Source of the DNA: Culicoidibacter larvae
Lineage (GTDB): Bacteria > Bacillota_I > Bacilli_A > Culicoidibacterales > Culicoidibacteraceae
Reading direction: 5' to 3'
Assembly (NCBI RefSeq): GCF_005771635.1
Contig: NZ_VBWP01000002.1
Coordinates: forward strand, 186,001-250,000
DNA length: 64,000 nt
The notes beneath the pieces were generated by a model. The model had not been told where the DNA came from, did not search any database, and was given only the letters and a program-made list of their open reading frames with translations. This document shows positions 23,748-35,100 of this stretch, piece by piece (the stretch's first letter is position 1; each line of letters begins with the position of its first letter). A program made the translations under genes and the position numbers.

Positions 23748-25000
23748 TTATGGTATTAGCTGAATTCTTACTATAGGCCCGTAACCTGATATTTTTAGAT
23801 ATGGACCTGCATGAGCTCCATCACCCCAAGTATTTTGACCATATCCAAAATTCAGTTGATATGATCCACCTTTACCATTTAGATACTTAACTCCATTACC
23901 ATCATTAAGTGGTGTTTTTTCCCATCCCTGATTATTAACAAGTTCTTCATCCAAGAAGTCCTCTACTTCATTAAAACTCTTACCTTCAAAGCTGTCTGGA
24001 CTCTTCAAATCCATTCCATTACTTGAAGAATTATTAGTATCAGAACACATAATAGTTCCATCACTAGCATATACTGGGGTTGGTGGTGTTGTTACTATAA
24101 TGACCAGTGAGGCTGCAGCTAATGAAAGCCCTAAGCTTCCACCACCAGTTTGTGGAGAGAAGAATATTCCAGCCCCTACCATAACACCTACTAAGATGGC
24201 ACCACCAATTTGTTTAACTTGTGCTCCCACACTTGCCCAATCTATTTCCCAACCGCTTTTTCCACACTGCCCCTTCATTACAAGATTGTAATTCATTGCA
24301 TAGTATGCCAAAGCCGCGGTTGAGTGTTGGAATGCAAGCATCTCATCCAGACTATTAAACGTAGGCACTATTCCAGAATTCAACTGACTGATTAATATTT
24401 CTAATCTAGTTTGATTAGTATAAGTAATAGTTGGCACAAACCCTTTAGCTTTTATCAAAGCCTGAGCTGCACTTAATTTTTCTTGATTATATAAATCACA
24501 AAGTTTCTTTAATTCATTAAGATATCTTAATTGGTCTTGTAATGACATCGAATTGAGGTAATCATAGTCAATCATTCCTCCAATTGTGCCTTCAATATAA
24601 TCAACTAAATTATCCTTTGTTTTTTTAGCAGCTGCTAATGCATTCCCAGCTTCTCGTTCTGCTGTTACTCGAGCATTATTTTCAGAAACATAGCTTCCCG
24701 TTCCCACCATATAGCCAAGGCCTGTATAATAATTTTCCAATGCTTGTCCGTTGCCAGAAAGCCCAACATTTGTTGCTGTTTTTTTAGGTGGAATGTATCC
24801 ACCAGGTGGCTGACTAGTTGGACGATAATTATCAGTTGATACAGTTTTGGGTGGTTTAATTGAACGTGGATAATGACCATCTGGATCAATATTATTTATT
24901 GCGTTGCTCCATGTATATACATATCTGTTTTGACTGATTGCCGTTTCAGGCTCTCCCATATAGCTATTATGCTGTCCAAATGTCCCGGTCTTGTTCCAAG
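23748..25000 (-). pseudogene. Orphan Rhs core end with an alternative toxin C-terminus
   Basis: The reading frame begins at about 25000 with the end of an Rhs core (NKTGTFGQHNSYMGE, then ISQNRYVYTWSNAIN, DPDGH) that matches the same part of the large toxin gene. No N-terminal part or signal exists, and its first ATG (24959) has no ribosome site. After the core come a linker shared with the big protein (DQLRYLNELKKLCDLYN versus EKLRYLKEIKRLCDLVG), a hydrophobic stretch (~250-300) and a different end (FGYGQNTWGDGAHAGPYLKI). It is thus a displaced toxin tip that could recombine onto the full gene. The activity of the tip is not recognised; an RNase-like fold is only a guess. Confidence 0.8.
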
Positions 25001-25019
25001 CACATATATTGGCGTATTT

Positions 25020-25093
25020 CGAATGATTCTGCTCCGCGCCTCCCAGTCACGTATTTTAGATACGCTCCTACTCAATGCTCACAGAATAATCCG
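25020..25093 (+). repeat. Dispersed palindromic element, shorter copy 3
   Basis: GTCA-CGTAT-N5-ATACG-CTC at 25047-25067 matches the apical part of copies 1 and 2. It is enclosed by an imperfect stem (CGAATGATTCTG near 25020 with CAGAATAATCCG near 25082). It abuts the truncated end of the orphan Rhs core. Confidence 0.6.
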
Positions 25094-25101
25094 AACTCCA
25101 C

Positions 25102-25230
25102 TCAATCTCTGCACTTGGTTAATTTAATTGACAACTGAGTCTCCGCCCCGTCAGCCGGCTCTAAAACCGGCTGTGAGGAAGTACTCTTGGGGTGAAGTCT
25201 CAGTTGTTTAGCATGCAAAGCATGCTTCCT
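25102..25230 (-). other. Structured relic, possibly the end of an IS200/IS605-type tnpB
   Basis: On the minus strand a nested fold is visible. AACTGAG (25132-25138) pairs with CTCAGTT (25200-25206), CCCC pairs with GGGG, and AGCCGG-N8-CCGGCT forms a strong inner hairpin near 25153-25172. A frame through it encodes LRLHPKSTSSQPVLEPADGA and ends at 25102. Such a hairpin overlapping a tnpB 3' end is what a TnpB guide-RNA scaffold looks like. No transposase body remains. A second small hairpin AGCATGC-AAA-GCATGCT is at 25210-25226. The identification is tentative. Confidence 0.35.
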
Positions 25231-25242
25231 ATGTGGAAAATA

Positions 25243-25350
25243 GGAAACCCAAACAAGCATATGCTCGTCTGGGTTTCTAACACTAATATCTTTGATACCA
25301 ATAATATAAAACAAGTTTATCAAAAAAAACCAAATATTTCAAGCGTTATA
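25243..25350. repeat. Spacer repeat of the toxin island, copy B, with terminator hairpin
   Basis: GAAACCCA (25244-25251) pairs with TGGGTTTC (25270-25277), followed by TAACACTAATAT and AATAATATAAAA-AAGT-TATCA as in copy A at 22865-22975. The hairpin can end transcription from the immunity gene at 25471. Confidence 0.65.
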
Positions 25351-25390
25351 TATTACTGGGTAATTTGATTCGCAGATAAACTATTAACCA

Positions 25391-25432
25391 AGGGGTTCAC
25401 TACATAAACTCGTTTGGTTTCTAACAATTTCC
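25391..25432. repeat. Spacer repeat fragments, copies C and D
   Basis: TTCACTACATAAACTCGTTTG followed by GTTTCTAAC here matches GGTCACTACATAAGTTCG.. at 23325-23360. Both lie just downstream of immunity-like genes on the minus strand, as remnants of duplicated gene ends. Confidence 0.6.
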
Positions 25433-25470
25433 AATCTGTTAGTCCAGTTACAGACCATCAATACAAACTT

Positions 25471-26139
25471 TTATTCTTCAAAATCAAGTACTATTTTTAC
25501 ATGAGCAATTGTAGTATTTATCCATTCAGCTAAACCAGTATATTTAATTGAAATATAATCGTTATTCTTCAGATATATTTTAATTAATAGTTCAACCATA
25601 TAGTTACTATTTCGTAATAAGATTGGTTGAATCTCATGTAAAATATTGAAAAAATCGAAATCTGATATTTCCAAATCATAATATTTATTACTGGGTAGTG
25701 CTTCTTTCTCGAAAATCCACTTTATATTTTCATTTTTATTTATTGTATTTATTAATTGTTCTTGAGTAGATATGATTTCGTATTCTGAAACCTTACTTTT
25801 CTCGCATACTAATGTTGTTGAGATATAACTATGTGTTTCATTTTTTATAGGTTCAAAATACCTATCTAAACTTATGAATGATAGTTCGTCTAATATTTTT
25901 TCAGCAATTGCTTCACATTCAAGAATATCTTTAGTAAAAATATCTTTGCTAAAAAAACACATAAAAATTTTATATATAATAACTCCTAATTGTTTGGTTG
26001 TTACTTCTCCATAATAATCATTCAATATATATCGCTTTATGTTAGAAATTTCAGCTGAATATTCATCAGCACTCATCTCAGAAAATATTATCTCAACGGG
26101 ATCCCAATCATTAATTACTTTTTTTAAAATATTATCCAT
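25471..26139 (-). CDS. Probable immunity protein of the Rhs toxin (DUF1871-like N-terminus)
   Basis: The 222-residue protein starts 11 bases after the Rhs stop codon, the standard place for the cognate immunity gene. The first ~85 residues (WDPVEIIFSEMSADEYSAEI, TTKQLGVIIYKIF) have the look of DUF1871-type small proteins. Residues ~105-222 form a second domain with a WIFEKEALPS segment. The two-domain make-up may be a fusion of two immunity modules. No signal peptide is present, so it acts in the cytoplasm. It probably binds the toxin end that starts HILQRMSERG. Confidence 0.7.
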   Translation of the reverse strand: MDNILKKVINDWDPVEIIFSEMSADEYSAEISNIKRYILNDYYGEVTTKQLGVIIYKIFMCFFSKDIFTKDILECEAIAEKILDELSFISLDRYFEPIKNETHSYISTTLVCEKSKVSEYEIISTQEQLINTINKNENIKWIFEKEALPSNKYYDLEISDFDFFNILHEIQPILLRNSNYMVELLIKIYLKNNDYISIKYTGLAEWINTTIAHVKIVLDFEE

Positions 26140-26150
26140 TCATTATTCTC

Positions 26151-29100
26151 CTAACTTCCAAATATCGCCTTGACAATTGCCTTTATAGTTTCATCAAAAT
26201 AACTTGATGGATATGCTGTAACAATTTTTCCTGTTGCTATATCAACAACAGCTACTCCTTCAGGAGTTATAAAAGCATATTTATTACCATTTTGAAATAA
26301 TGCTTTCCCTGTATTTACCCAATAATTTATTTGTTCAAAAGTTATGCCTCTTTCACTCATTCTTTGTAAGATATGTCCCTCCGCATATAATGCTGAAATG
26401 TTTTCAGGTCTAGCAACATAAGTTCCCATATTTCCAAAATTAGTACCATAAGTTGCAACAGTATTTACTTTATCCCCATTGTTAGCAATTACTGTTCCAG
26501 CCGTCGCTCCACTTCCTGCCGGTGCAAAAAACCATGAACCATTTATCATTGCGGGAGCCGCAAATCCAAATGTCCACATCATTGCAACTAATCCAGCAAA
26601 ACCTCCAATTAAATCTGTATACCAAGGGCCATCTAACGGAACAATAAATCCACTTCCTTGACTCATTCCTGAAGCTCCACCGCTATAATAGGCCATCATA
26701 TCTTCTACAGTCTTAAATGTCGGCGTCTTTCCACTTCCAGCAATATACTGACTAAAATCTATATTCTTTCTATTATAGATCGTTGTCATATTGTTTATTC
26801 TTGTCTGGACATCATTCAGTGCCATCTTATCTTTTCCAACTAAATCACACAAGCGTTTAATTTCTTTTAAATATCTTAATTTTTCACTTGGTGTCATATT
26901 ATAATATTCACTACCAAGCTTTAATCCGTCGGCATTGATTTCAGCTTCCATTTGTGCAATAGCCTGCTCAGTCCCCATTTTAAACTCTAAATAATAGCGA
27001 TTATTTTCTATTTGATCTTCCCAATATTTCTCATACTTACTATAAGAATCATAAGTTCCACCACCGGACATCCCACTACTCGTTTGGTACCCTGGTTTAG
27101 AAATTGAAGGTGTATTATCACAACTGTATAAGTTCCCTTTAGCGTCTAAACACATTTTTCCACTTGGTTGTCCTGCTATTTGTTTTCCGCCTCTTCCAGC
27201 AGCATAACCACTTGGATCGGTTAGATTTATTGGATTATTATGAGTATACGTAAATCTATTCTGACTTATTGGAACATATTTATCTCCCATATAACTATCT
27301 TGCTGTCCAAATGTTCCGGTTTTAGTATCGTAATAACGGGCACGCAGATACTGTGTACCATTATAGTCATGACTTTCGCCATTATAACCATATTGATTAT
27401 CCATTTTGCGGTTTGCCTGTCCAAAATCATTATAACTTACTTTAAAGCTCAGCGCTACTGTGTTAGTAAGGGTTTGTTGTCCAACAACACTGCCTTTGCC
27501 GTCATAAGCATAGTAATTTGTGCTTTCGCCACGTTTAGTATCACTCAAACGCTCGTTGCCATAAACATAAGTATGGACAGTTTGGTTATTTTTATTCGTT
27601 GTCTGCAACACTTCTGTATATGGACGATTTATGTCATTGATATAGTTGATTGTTGTACTGCTCGTCTTGGGTTCGTCCTCATCGTCTACTGGGCACGTTT
27701 GATTAAACGTGTCTAAATGGTCGGAGATGGTTTGGTGTAAGTTAGCGAGCTGTTCATTGGTTGTTTGGCTGACTAACTGTTGGTCATACTCTTCGTTGTA
27801 GGTATTATCATTTTTCAGGAAAGCGAGGAAGCTTGAACCTTCTGAGCTTTCAATAGTGGTTTTTTCAACCTTTTGTGTACGGTTACCTAAACCATCATAC
27901 GCATAAGTAATTGTTTTACCAATTGACGACTCGGTTTTGATGAGTTGTCCTTCAGTATCATATTTAAATGTTTCAACGATTCCGTTTTTGTAAGTTTTCT
28001 TTGAAACATTGCCATTGTTGTCGTACTCGTATTTTGATCCGGCATCATTTGTGAGTGCGTTGTTGCTGTCGAATTGGTACTGACGACTAGTGATTTTACC
28101 ATTGGTGGTTTCACTCATTGATGTTTTGTTACCAATCATATCATAACTATATGCATAGTTCTTGGTGTTTGCGCCAGTCTTGTGGCTTGAAGATGCTAAG
28201 CGCTCTTCTTCGTCATAGGTGTAGGTTTTATCAGTCGTTTTACCATCAACTGTTTCTTTTTCACTAACGATATTTCCACGCTCATCGTAAACATATTCCA
28301 TATTGGTCAGAATTGTGCCCAACGATGTCATTGTTTTGGTTGATGCAATCTGGTTGTTATCATTATATGAGTAGTTTGTAACTGTGCCGTTTGGTAATGT
28401 TTTTTGGATAATATTACCAATTGCATCGTATTGATAGCTTGTTACTAACTTATTCGTAGAAGTTGATAGTAAGTTATCATTTTTATCGTATTCATATGTT
28501 GTTTTTGTTCCATCTGCATAGGTTAAACCAATGCGACGACCGATTTCATCGTATTGATATTTTACCGTTCCGTTTGGATGTTTGACTTCCGTCATGTCAC
28601 CAAATTGGTTGTAAGTGATTTTTGTATCTAATTGGTTATTTTTTGTTATGTTTGTGACTTGGTTTGCGAAATTATAAGTATAAACAAACGTGTTACCATC
28701 CATCACTTTTTGAGTCTGGTTATTCAATGCATCGTATTTATAAGTAATTACGCGACCGTCTGGTTTTTTCTCGCTGATGAGATTTCCTTTTAGGTCGTAA
28801 CTATATATGGTTACTTTATTGTTGCCATTAACGACTTTTGTTTGGTTGTTCATGTTATCGAATTCAAACTTGGTTGTCGCATTATTAGCGTAAGTAATTT
28901 GTTTCAAGTTGTTGTTCGCATCATACTGATACTTCGTCACAACATCATTTCTATCAGACACAAACTCAATTTGGTTATTTGCGTTGTATTGGTAATCAGT
29001 TTTAAAGCCTTGTTGGTCAATGATTTGAGTTTGATTGCCGTTAGCGTCGTAGTTGTATGTTGTTACATTACCCTCTGCATCTGTTTTGGTGGCAACATTG

Positions 29101-32100
29101 CCACGTTCGTCGTAAGTTGTTTCAACAACTTGACCTAAAGCGTTCGTTGTTGTTAACTCTTGATTATTTTTATTGTATGTATGACTTGTTGTTTCACATA
29201 GTGGATTAGTTTCGGATAACAAGTTACCATTTTTGTCATAAACATATGATGTTGTTTTATCTCCTGGTAATGTCGTCATTAACAATTGACCCAAAGCGTC
29301 GTATTCATTAGTTGTTTCATTGCCACGTTGGTCGATTTTGTTTTCAACACGACCATCAGTGTCATATGTTACGGTTTCGATATTTCCATTCGGAAACTTA
29401 GTTTCGATAACCTGTCCTTTGGAATCGTAAGTATATTCAGTAACGTTGTTATTACCATCAATCGTTTTGATGACCTGTCCAAAACTGTCATAAGTATTTT
29501 GCACACTTGGGGTTTTGTCTTGGTTGTTTTCAATTTGAGTAACATCACCATATTGATTATAGGTTGTTGTTTCAGTATAACCGTTGGCTTGCTTAGTTTC
29601 AACAAGTTGGTCAAAGTCGTTATAGGTTGATGTTGCGGCATTGCCGTTACCATCAACAGTTTTGACTTGTTGACCTTTGGCGTTGTATTCATAACGCGTA
29701 GTGGTTAATGAGTTGCTGACTTTATCTGCTTGGTTCCAAACGTTGTACTCGGTTGTTGTGATGTTGCCGTTTTTATCGGTAACTTGTGTTGGTCGATTTA
29801 AGACATCATATTCAGTTTCAACTGCATAGCCAAGCGGGTCGATTGCGATGATTTGGTTACCATTTTCGTCGTACTGATACTGGGTTTGATTGCCTTCAGC
29901 ATCCTGAACGGCGATTAATTGGCCTTTCAAATCATAGGTGTTGGTCGTTACGCCACCATTTGGATCGGTCACTGTTGCTTCAAGTCCAGTTGGAGTGTAT
30001 GTTGTTTTAGTGCTGTTCCCTAACACATTGGTTGTTGTGGTCACTTGACCTTTGGCGTCGTACTTGAATTCAGTTGTGTTGCCGTTTTGGTCAGTTGTGG
30101 CAATTGGATTACCAGTGTTGTCGTAAGTATATGTTAGGTTTTCGGTGTTGGTTGCACCACATGGCAGGCAGCTTACACCTTGAGTGGTGTCAGTTTGTCC
30201 GATGCCGTTGTAAGTTGTGGTTTTTTCGTTGCCACGGGCGTCGAGTTCGTGAACCACTTGGTCTTTGGCGTCGTATGTGTAGGTAGTTGTGTTGCCACGC
30301 ATATCAGTTTCAGTGATTTTATTATTGTATTCATCATATGTAGCTGATGTGGTTTCACCTTTCCAATTCTCAGTTGTAAGTTGGTTGCCCATTGCATCAT
30401 AGGTATATTTTGTCCAACGATTGAAATTATCATTGGTTTCGATTAAGTTGCCACTGATGTCGTAGGTATTGTACGTGATAACTCCGGTTGGCGCGATAGT
30501 AACGATTTGTCGGCCAACTTCATCGTATTGATATTCAGTAACTTGACCGAGGGCATCAAATGATTTGATGAGTTGCCCTTTAGCATCGTACTCGCTAGTT
30601 GATTTATTGCCGCGAGCATCAATGGCTTCAGTGATGCGGCCAACATTGTTATATGTTGAGGTTGTGTTGTAGCCAAGTTGGTCAATGGTTTCAGTTTGTT
30701 GTCCTTTAGCGTCATATACGTTTTGGACTATACCACCATCAGCGTATGTTGTTGTCGCAACTTGGTTACGAGCGGTATATGTATATTCAGTTCTGAAGCC
30801 GAGCTCGTCGATTTCAGCGATGACATTTCCGTTACCATCATATTCTTTGCGTTTTGTGTTTCCGGCACCATCAGTTATTGCAGTGATATTGTATTCACCA
30901 TCATATTGGTAGCTTTGAGTTGTACCATTACGCATTGTGGTTGTGTCAACCAAAAGACCTGCATTATAGGTTTTGGCGGTGACAAAACCTTCGGCGTCAG
31001 TTTCACTTGCATTGGTGTCTGCTGCACCGAATACTGTATTAGTTGAGTGAATCCCTGTTGTTTTCTCGGTATTGTTACCATTGAAGTCATACTTATAAGT
31101 TGTTACTGTTCCCGCTTTATCAGTTGATTCAATTAATTGATTGAGGCAGTTATAGACATTGGTTTCCGTACTGCCATCTGGATATGTTGTTTTTAGCAGA
31201 TTGCCTAAAGTATCATATTCATAACTAGTTGCTGCCCCATCTGGCTGAATGACTTTTGTTTGGACATTCAAAATCAAGTCATATTCATAAGTTGTTTTAT
31301 TACCAAGTTGATCAATAGTTTCAAGTAAGTGTCCAGCACTGTCATAAATATTTTCAGTTGTTGAGTTATCAGCATAAATAGTCTTAGTCAGTCTATTGGC
31401 TGCATCGTATTCATATTTTGTCTCGTTGCCAAGTTCATCAAGTTCGCTTACCTTATTGCCATTAACATCATAACTAAATGTTTTGGTGCCATAGCTGTCA
31501 GTTTCAGTAAGAAGTCTGCCAATGTTGTCATAAGTATATGACTTTTGGTTGCCATTCGCATCTTGCTCCCATACTTTTTGGCCATCAGCATCATATTGGA
31601 ATTTTTGTGTTCCATTTGGTTTTTGATATTCGACTAACTCACCACGTTTATTGCGGATATAGTTGGTGGCATTACCTAATGCGTCAATTTCACTTATTAC
31701 CATACCGATTGCATCATAGCTGGTACTTTTCGTTCCAAAAGCATTCGTTTCTGTTGTTTTATTACCATTAGTGTATCCATAAGTAATTGTGTTTCCGTTG
31801 CGGTCAGTTTCTGATGTTTTTTGACCATCACTATTGTATGTCCAAATGATGCTTGAACCATCCGAATATGATACGCGCGTCATGTTATCATAACTGTCAT
31901 ATTCAAAAGTTGTTACTTCACCATCAAAGTTAGTAATTGATATTGGCATATTTTGTGTATTGTAGACATATGTTTTAGTTTTACCATCTGCTCGTGTTTC
32001 ACTGGTGTTATTACCGTTTGCATCATATGTATATGTCATTGGTTCTTCTGTTGCGGTATCAAGTGCAGTTAAGTTGTTATCTGCATCATAGCTAGCCACT

Positions 32101-35100
32101 TTATTAGTTCCATCAGTGTTGATTTTTTCAGTTGTTCGTTTATTGCTATCGAAATAAACGATTTCCTGGCGACCATCGTAGTTGGTCGCAATCGTTGCAT
32201 TTGCTTGGTATTCAAAGCTGACAACACGATTTTCAGCATCAACTTGTTTGGTAATTCGACCTTGAGCATCAAATTCGTTAGTAATCAAAGTAGGGTTGCC
32301 AGAAAGTCTTGATAAGTATGATGTCATCATGTATGGGTTGCTAGCGTCGTCATACTTGTATTGAAGTTTATAACCTTCTTGGTCGATAAAGGCAATTAAG
32401 TTGCCTTTATCGTCATATTCGTATTGCAATGTATTGCTATCTGGAAGGGTAATTTTCTCGACATAACCGTTCTCATTGTAATCAAATGTAGTGACTTTAC
32501 CGGTTGGGCTGGTCATGGTTTTTAGGAAACCTAAGTCGTCATATTTGAATGTAATGTAGTGTTCATATCGGTCAAGCTTCGCTTTTTCGATGAAACCATT
32601 TACGCCAAAGGTGTATACGCTGCCATCGCCATTGGTAATTGTGTATTTATATACTGGGATATCAGTCGTTGTTGTTTTAGGTTTATCCCAAACAATATCA
32701 TAATAAGCACTGTCCTCAGTATATTTGGTTGTACCGTCTTGAATCTGTGCTAAAGTCATCTGTTCGTTGTTTTGGGCAGTGTAACTTCCATCTGCCTCTT
32801 TAGTAAATAGAATTCGTTTTCCGGTACCATCAAAGTAGAGAATATTTCCATCCTCTTGGAAAGTAATGTGCTTATTCCAGCTGAACTCCCAATTGCGCCC
32901 GAAAATCGTTTCCACACCTTGAGCCACTGAATTATAATGACGTGATAGCTCAATTTGTTGGTCGAAATCGAAGAATTGTGCATCCTGATTGTTATAGTAA
33001 AAGTTTCCGGTATTGAGGTTCACTGGTTCATAACCAAATTCACAGTGTTTTCCCTGTCCCATCAGATATCCATCAATATTCTTTTTATCCTGCTCTGAAA
33101 GTGGTGCCGGCGTATAAGGTTTTCCTTGATTCTTTTTCGGATTACGGATGAAAATATAGTTGCCTTCAACCACTAATTCGTCGCGCATATGGTTATCCTG
33201 TAACATGACTACGCGTTTATCTAATGTGTTGATACCATAGAAATTGAGGATACGTGGCAGATGGTCAAAACTTTTTACCGTATAGGTTTGGAATGTATCG
33301 CCGAGGATCCATTCCCCCTCTTCTTTCACACTTCCATCGCTATTGAGAATTTTAGCCTTTACTTTCACTTGATATAAAGTATCTGCTTTTATCTTCTCGC
33401 CCATCAACAATGTCGATGCCTGCCAGTTACTTGAAAGTCCATAATACCTTTGTGCCTTATCAATAGCTGGATATAGTGGCGGCTCGTAGTATGGATATTG
33501 TCGGAATCCGGTTGGTGTCAAAGCACTTGAATCATAAACAATTGTACCTGGATTATCTGCTTCATATACTTGAATATCAACAACAGAACCAGGTCTTGAG
33601 ATACCATCAAATCCTAAAGCTTGATACTTAATAACCCCGCCTTGTTCACTTGAAGTAAACGGGCGAATTGAAACAGTTGTTTTATCTAAAGCTAAATCAT
33701 CAGGCACCGGTTCAGCGTTTTTATGTTTGATGGTAATGTATGGCTGGATATTATAACCCCAATTGGCATTATATTCATTAATATCACTATGATTAGCAAA
33801 TAATAACCCAGCATCACCGCGATCGGCTTCAATCATAATACCGTAGTTAGGTGCGCCGCTGTACCAGCTGGTTACTGCCTCAGTAATATTAAATGGTACA
33901 AACTCATTGAATTCTTTATTAAAAGTTTTAGCATCATTGGCATGAACATTTACTTGGGCATCGGTAATTACTGAATTCCAGTTCATATTGCGCGGCTGTC
34001 CCCAGTACCAATCTTCAATACGATAAGCTCGGAAAGTCAAGTTATCATTTGTAAACGATGTAGAGCTTGAAGTATATTCCATAATATTTAATTTTGCTTC
34101 AACAATTTCCTGATTCGCACCAATTAAATTTTTGATATTAATACCATCAGTATTAATTATCGCTTTAAACATTCCCGTATGGTAGTATTGTGAGTCATTA
34201 TTATAACCAATCATCAACATCTCTTCATACATTGTTCCTGCATAATATTCCGGTCCATATGCATTATGAGGGTCAGCATTACTAATACTATATGCTAACA
34301 CTTGTCCGCTGCCACCTGGCCCAATTTTTTTATCATACACTTGTAAGTTAATTGGATAGCTTGGTGTTTGTTCCGGAGCTGATTTTAAACCAATTTTTAA
34401 AGTGTATGTATTTGTGCCATTCGCAATAGCTTCAATTGAAGTTTCTACACTATAAGGATTATCATCAGCATCGATTGTATAGGGCCGGTCAATCAGACCA
34501 AGCACAACTTTCGTATTGCTGTCAACAACAGCAACTTGAGTTTTTTCATCATTGGTTGCAAGTTCGGTACCTTCGCTTGTTGTATATGTATATTCTACAA
34601 ACTCAGGTATTGCTGAAAAGAAGCGTTCATTGATTTGAACCCCTTTTGATAAAGCTACTGCCATCAACTGGTTTTCGCTGCCTTCTTCGTATACAATCCG
34701 GCTATCAACAACTTCACCGTTGGTTTGTTCCACAACTGGTGCGATAGTTGTTGTTACGCTATCATTACTCACGCTCACCGGTGTATTAACACCTAAATTA
34801 GTTGGCATTGTAATATCCAAATCGCTATTTTCCGGTGTATAACTCTTGTTACCGCCTAAAACGGAACGCAATAAACCCTCTGACTTTGGCTGAAGTGCTA
34901 AATCATAATCTTCTAACTCACCATCAGCATTTTCAAAATGAACTGCTTCACTAAAAACAAACGTTTCCCGGTCTTCACCTTTTTCAAAAGTTTTTGAATC
35001 AAGCGTCCGCAACGATTCAACCTCTTTATAGCCCTCATCTAAAAGCTCCTGATATGGCTTTGGCACTACTATCTCAGTATCAAATCCATCATTTGCAGCA

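Noticed and set aside
27240-31771. Several + strand open frames of 77-158 codons opposite the Rhs gene
   Set aside because: They are antisense reflections of the YD repeats, with repetitive hydrophobic sequence and no ribosome sites.
27900-32600. Short-period repetition that could suggest a CRISPR or satellite array
   Set aside because: The period (about 60-66 bases, in frame) corresponds to YD repeats of one protein; there are no constant repeats with unique spacers.
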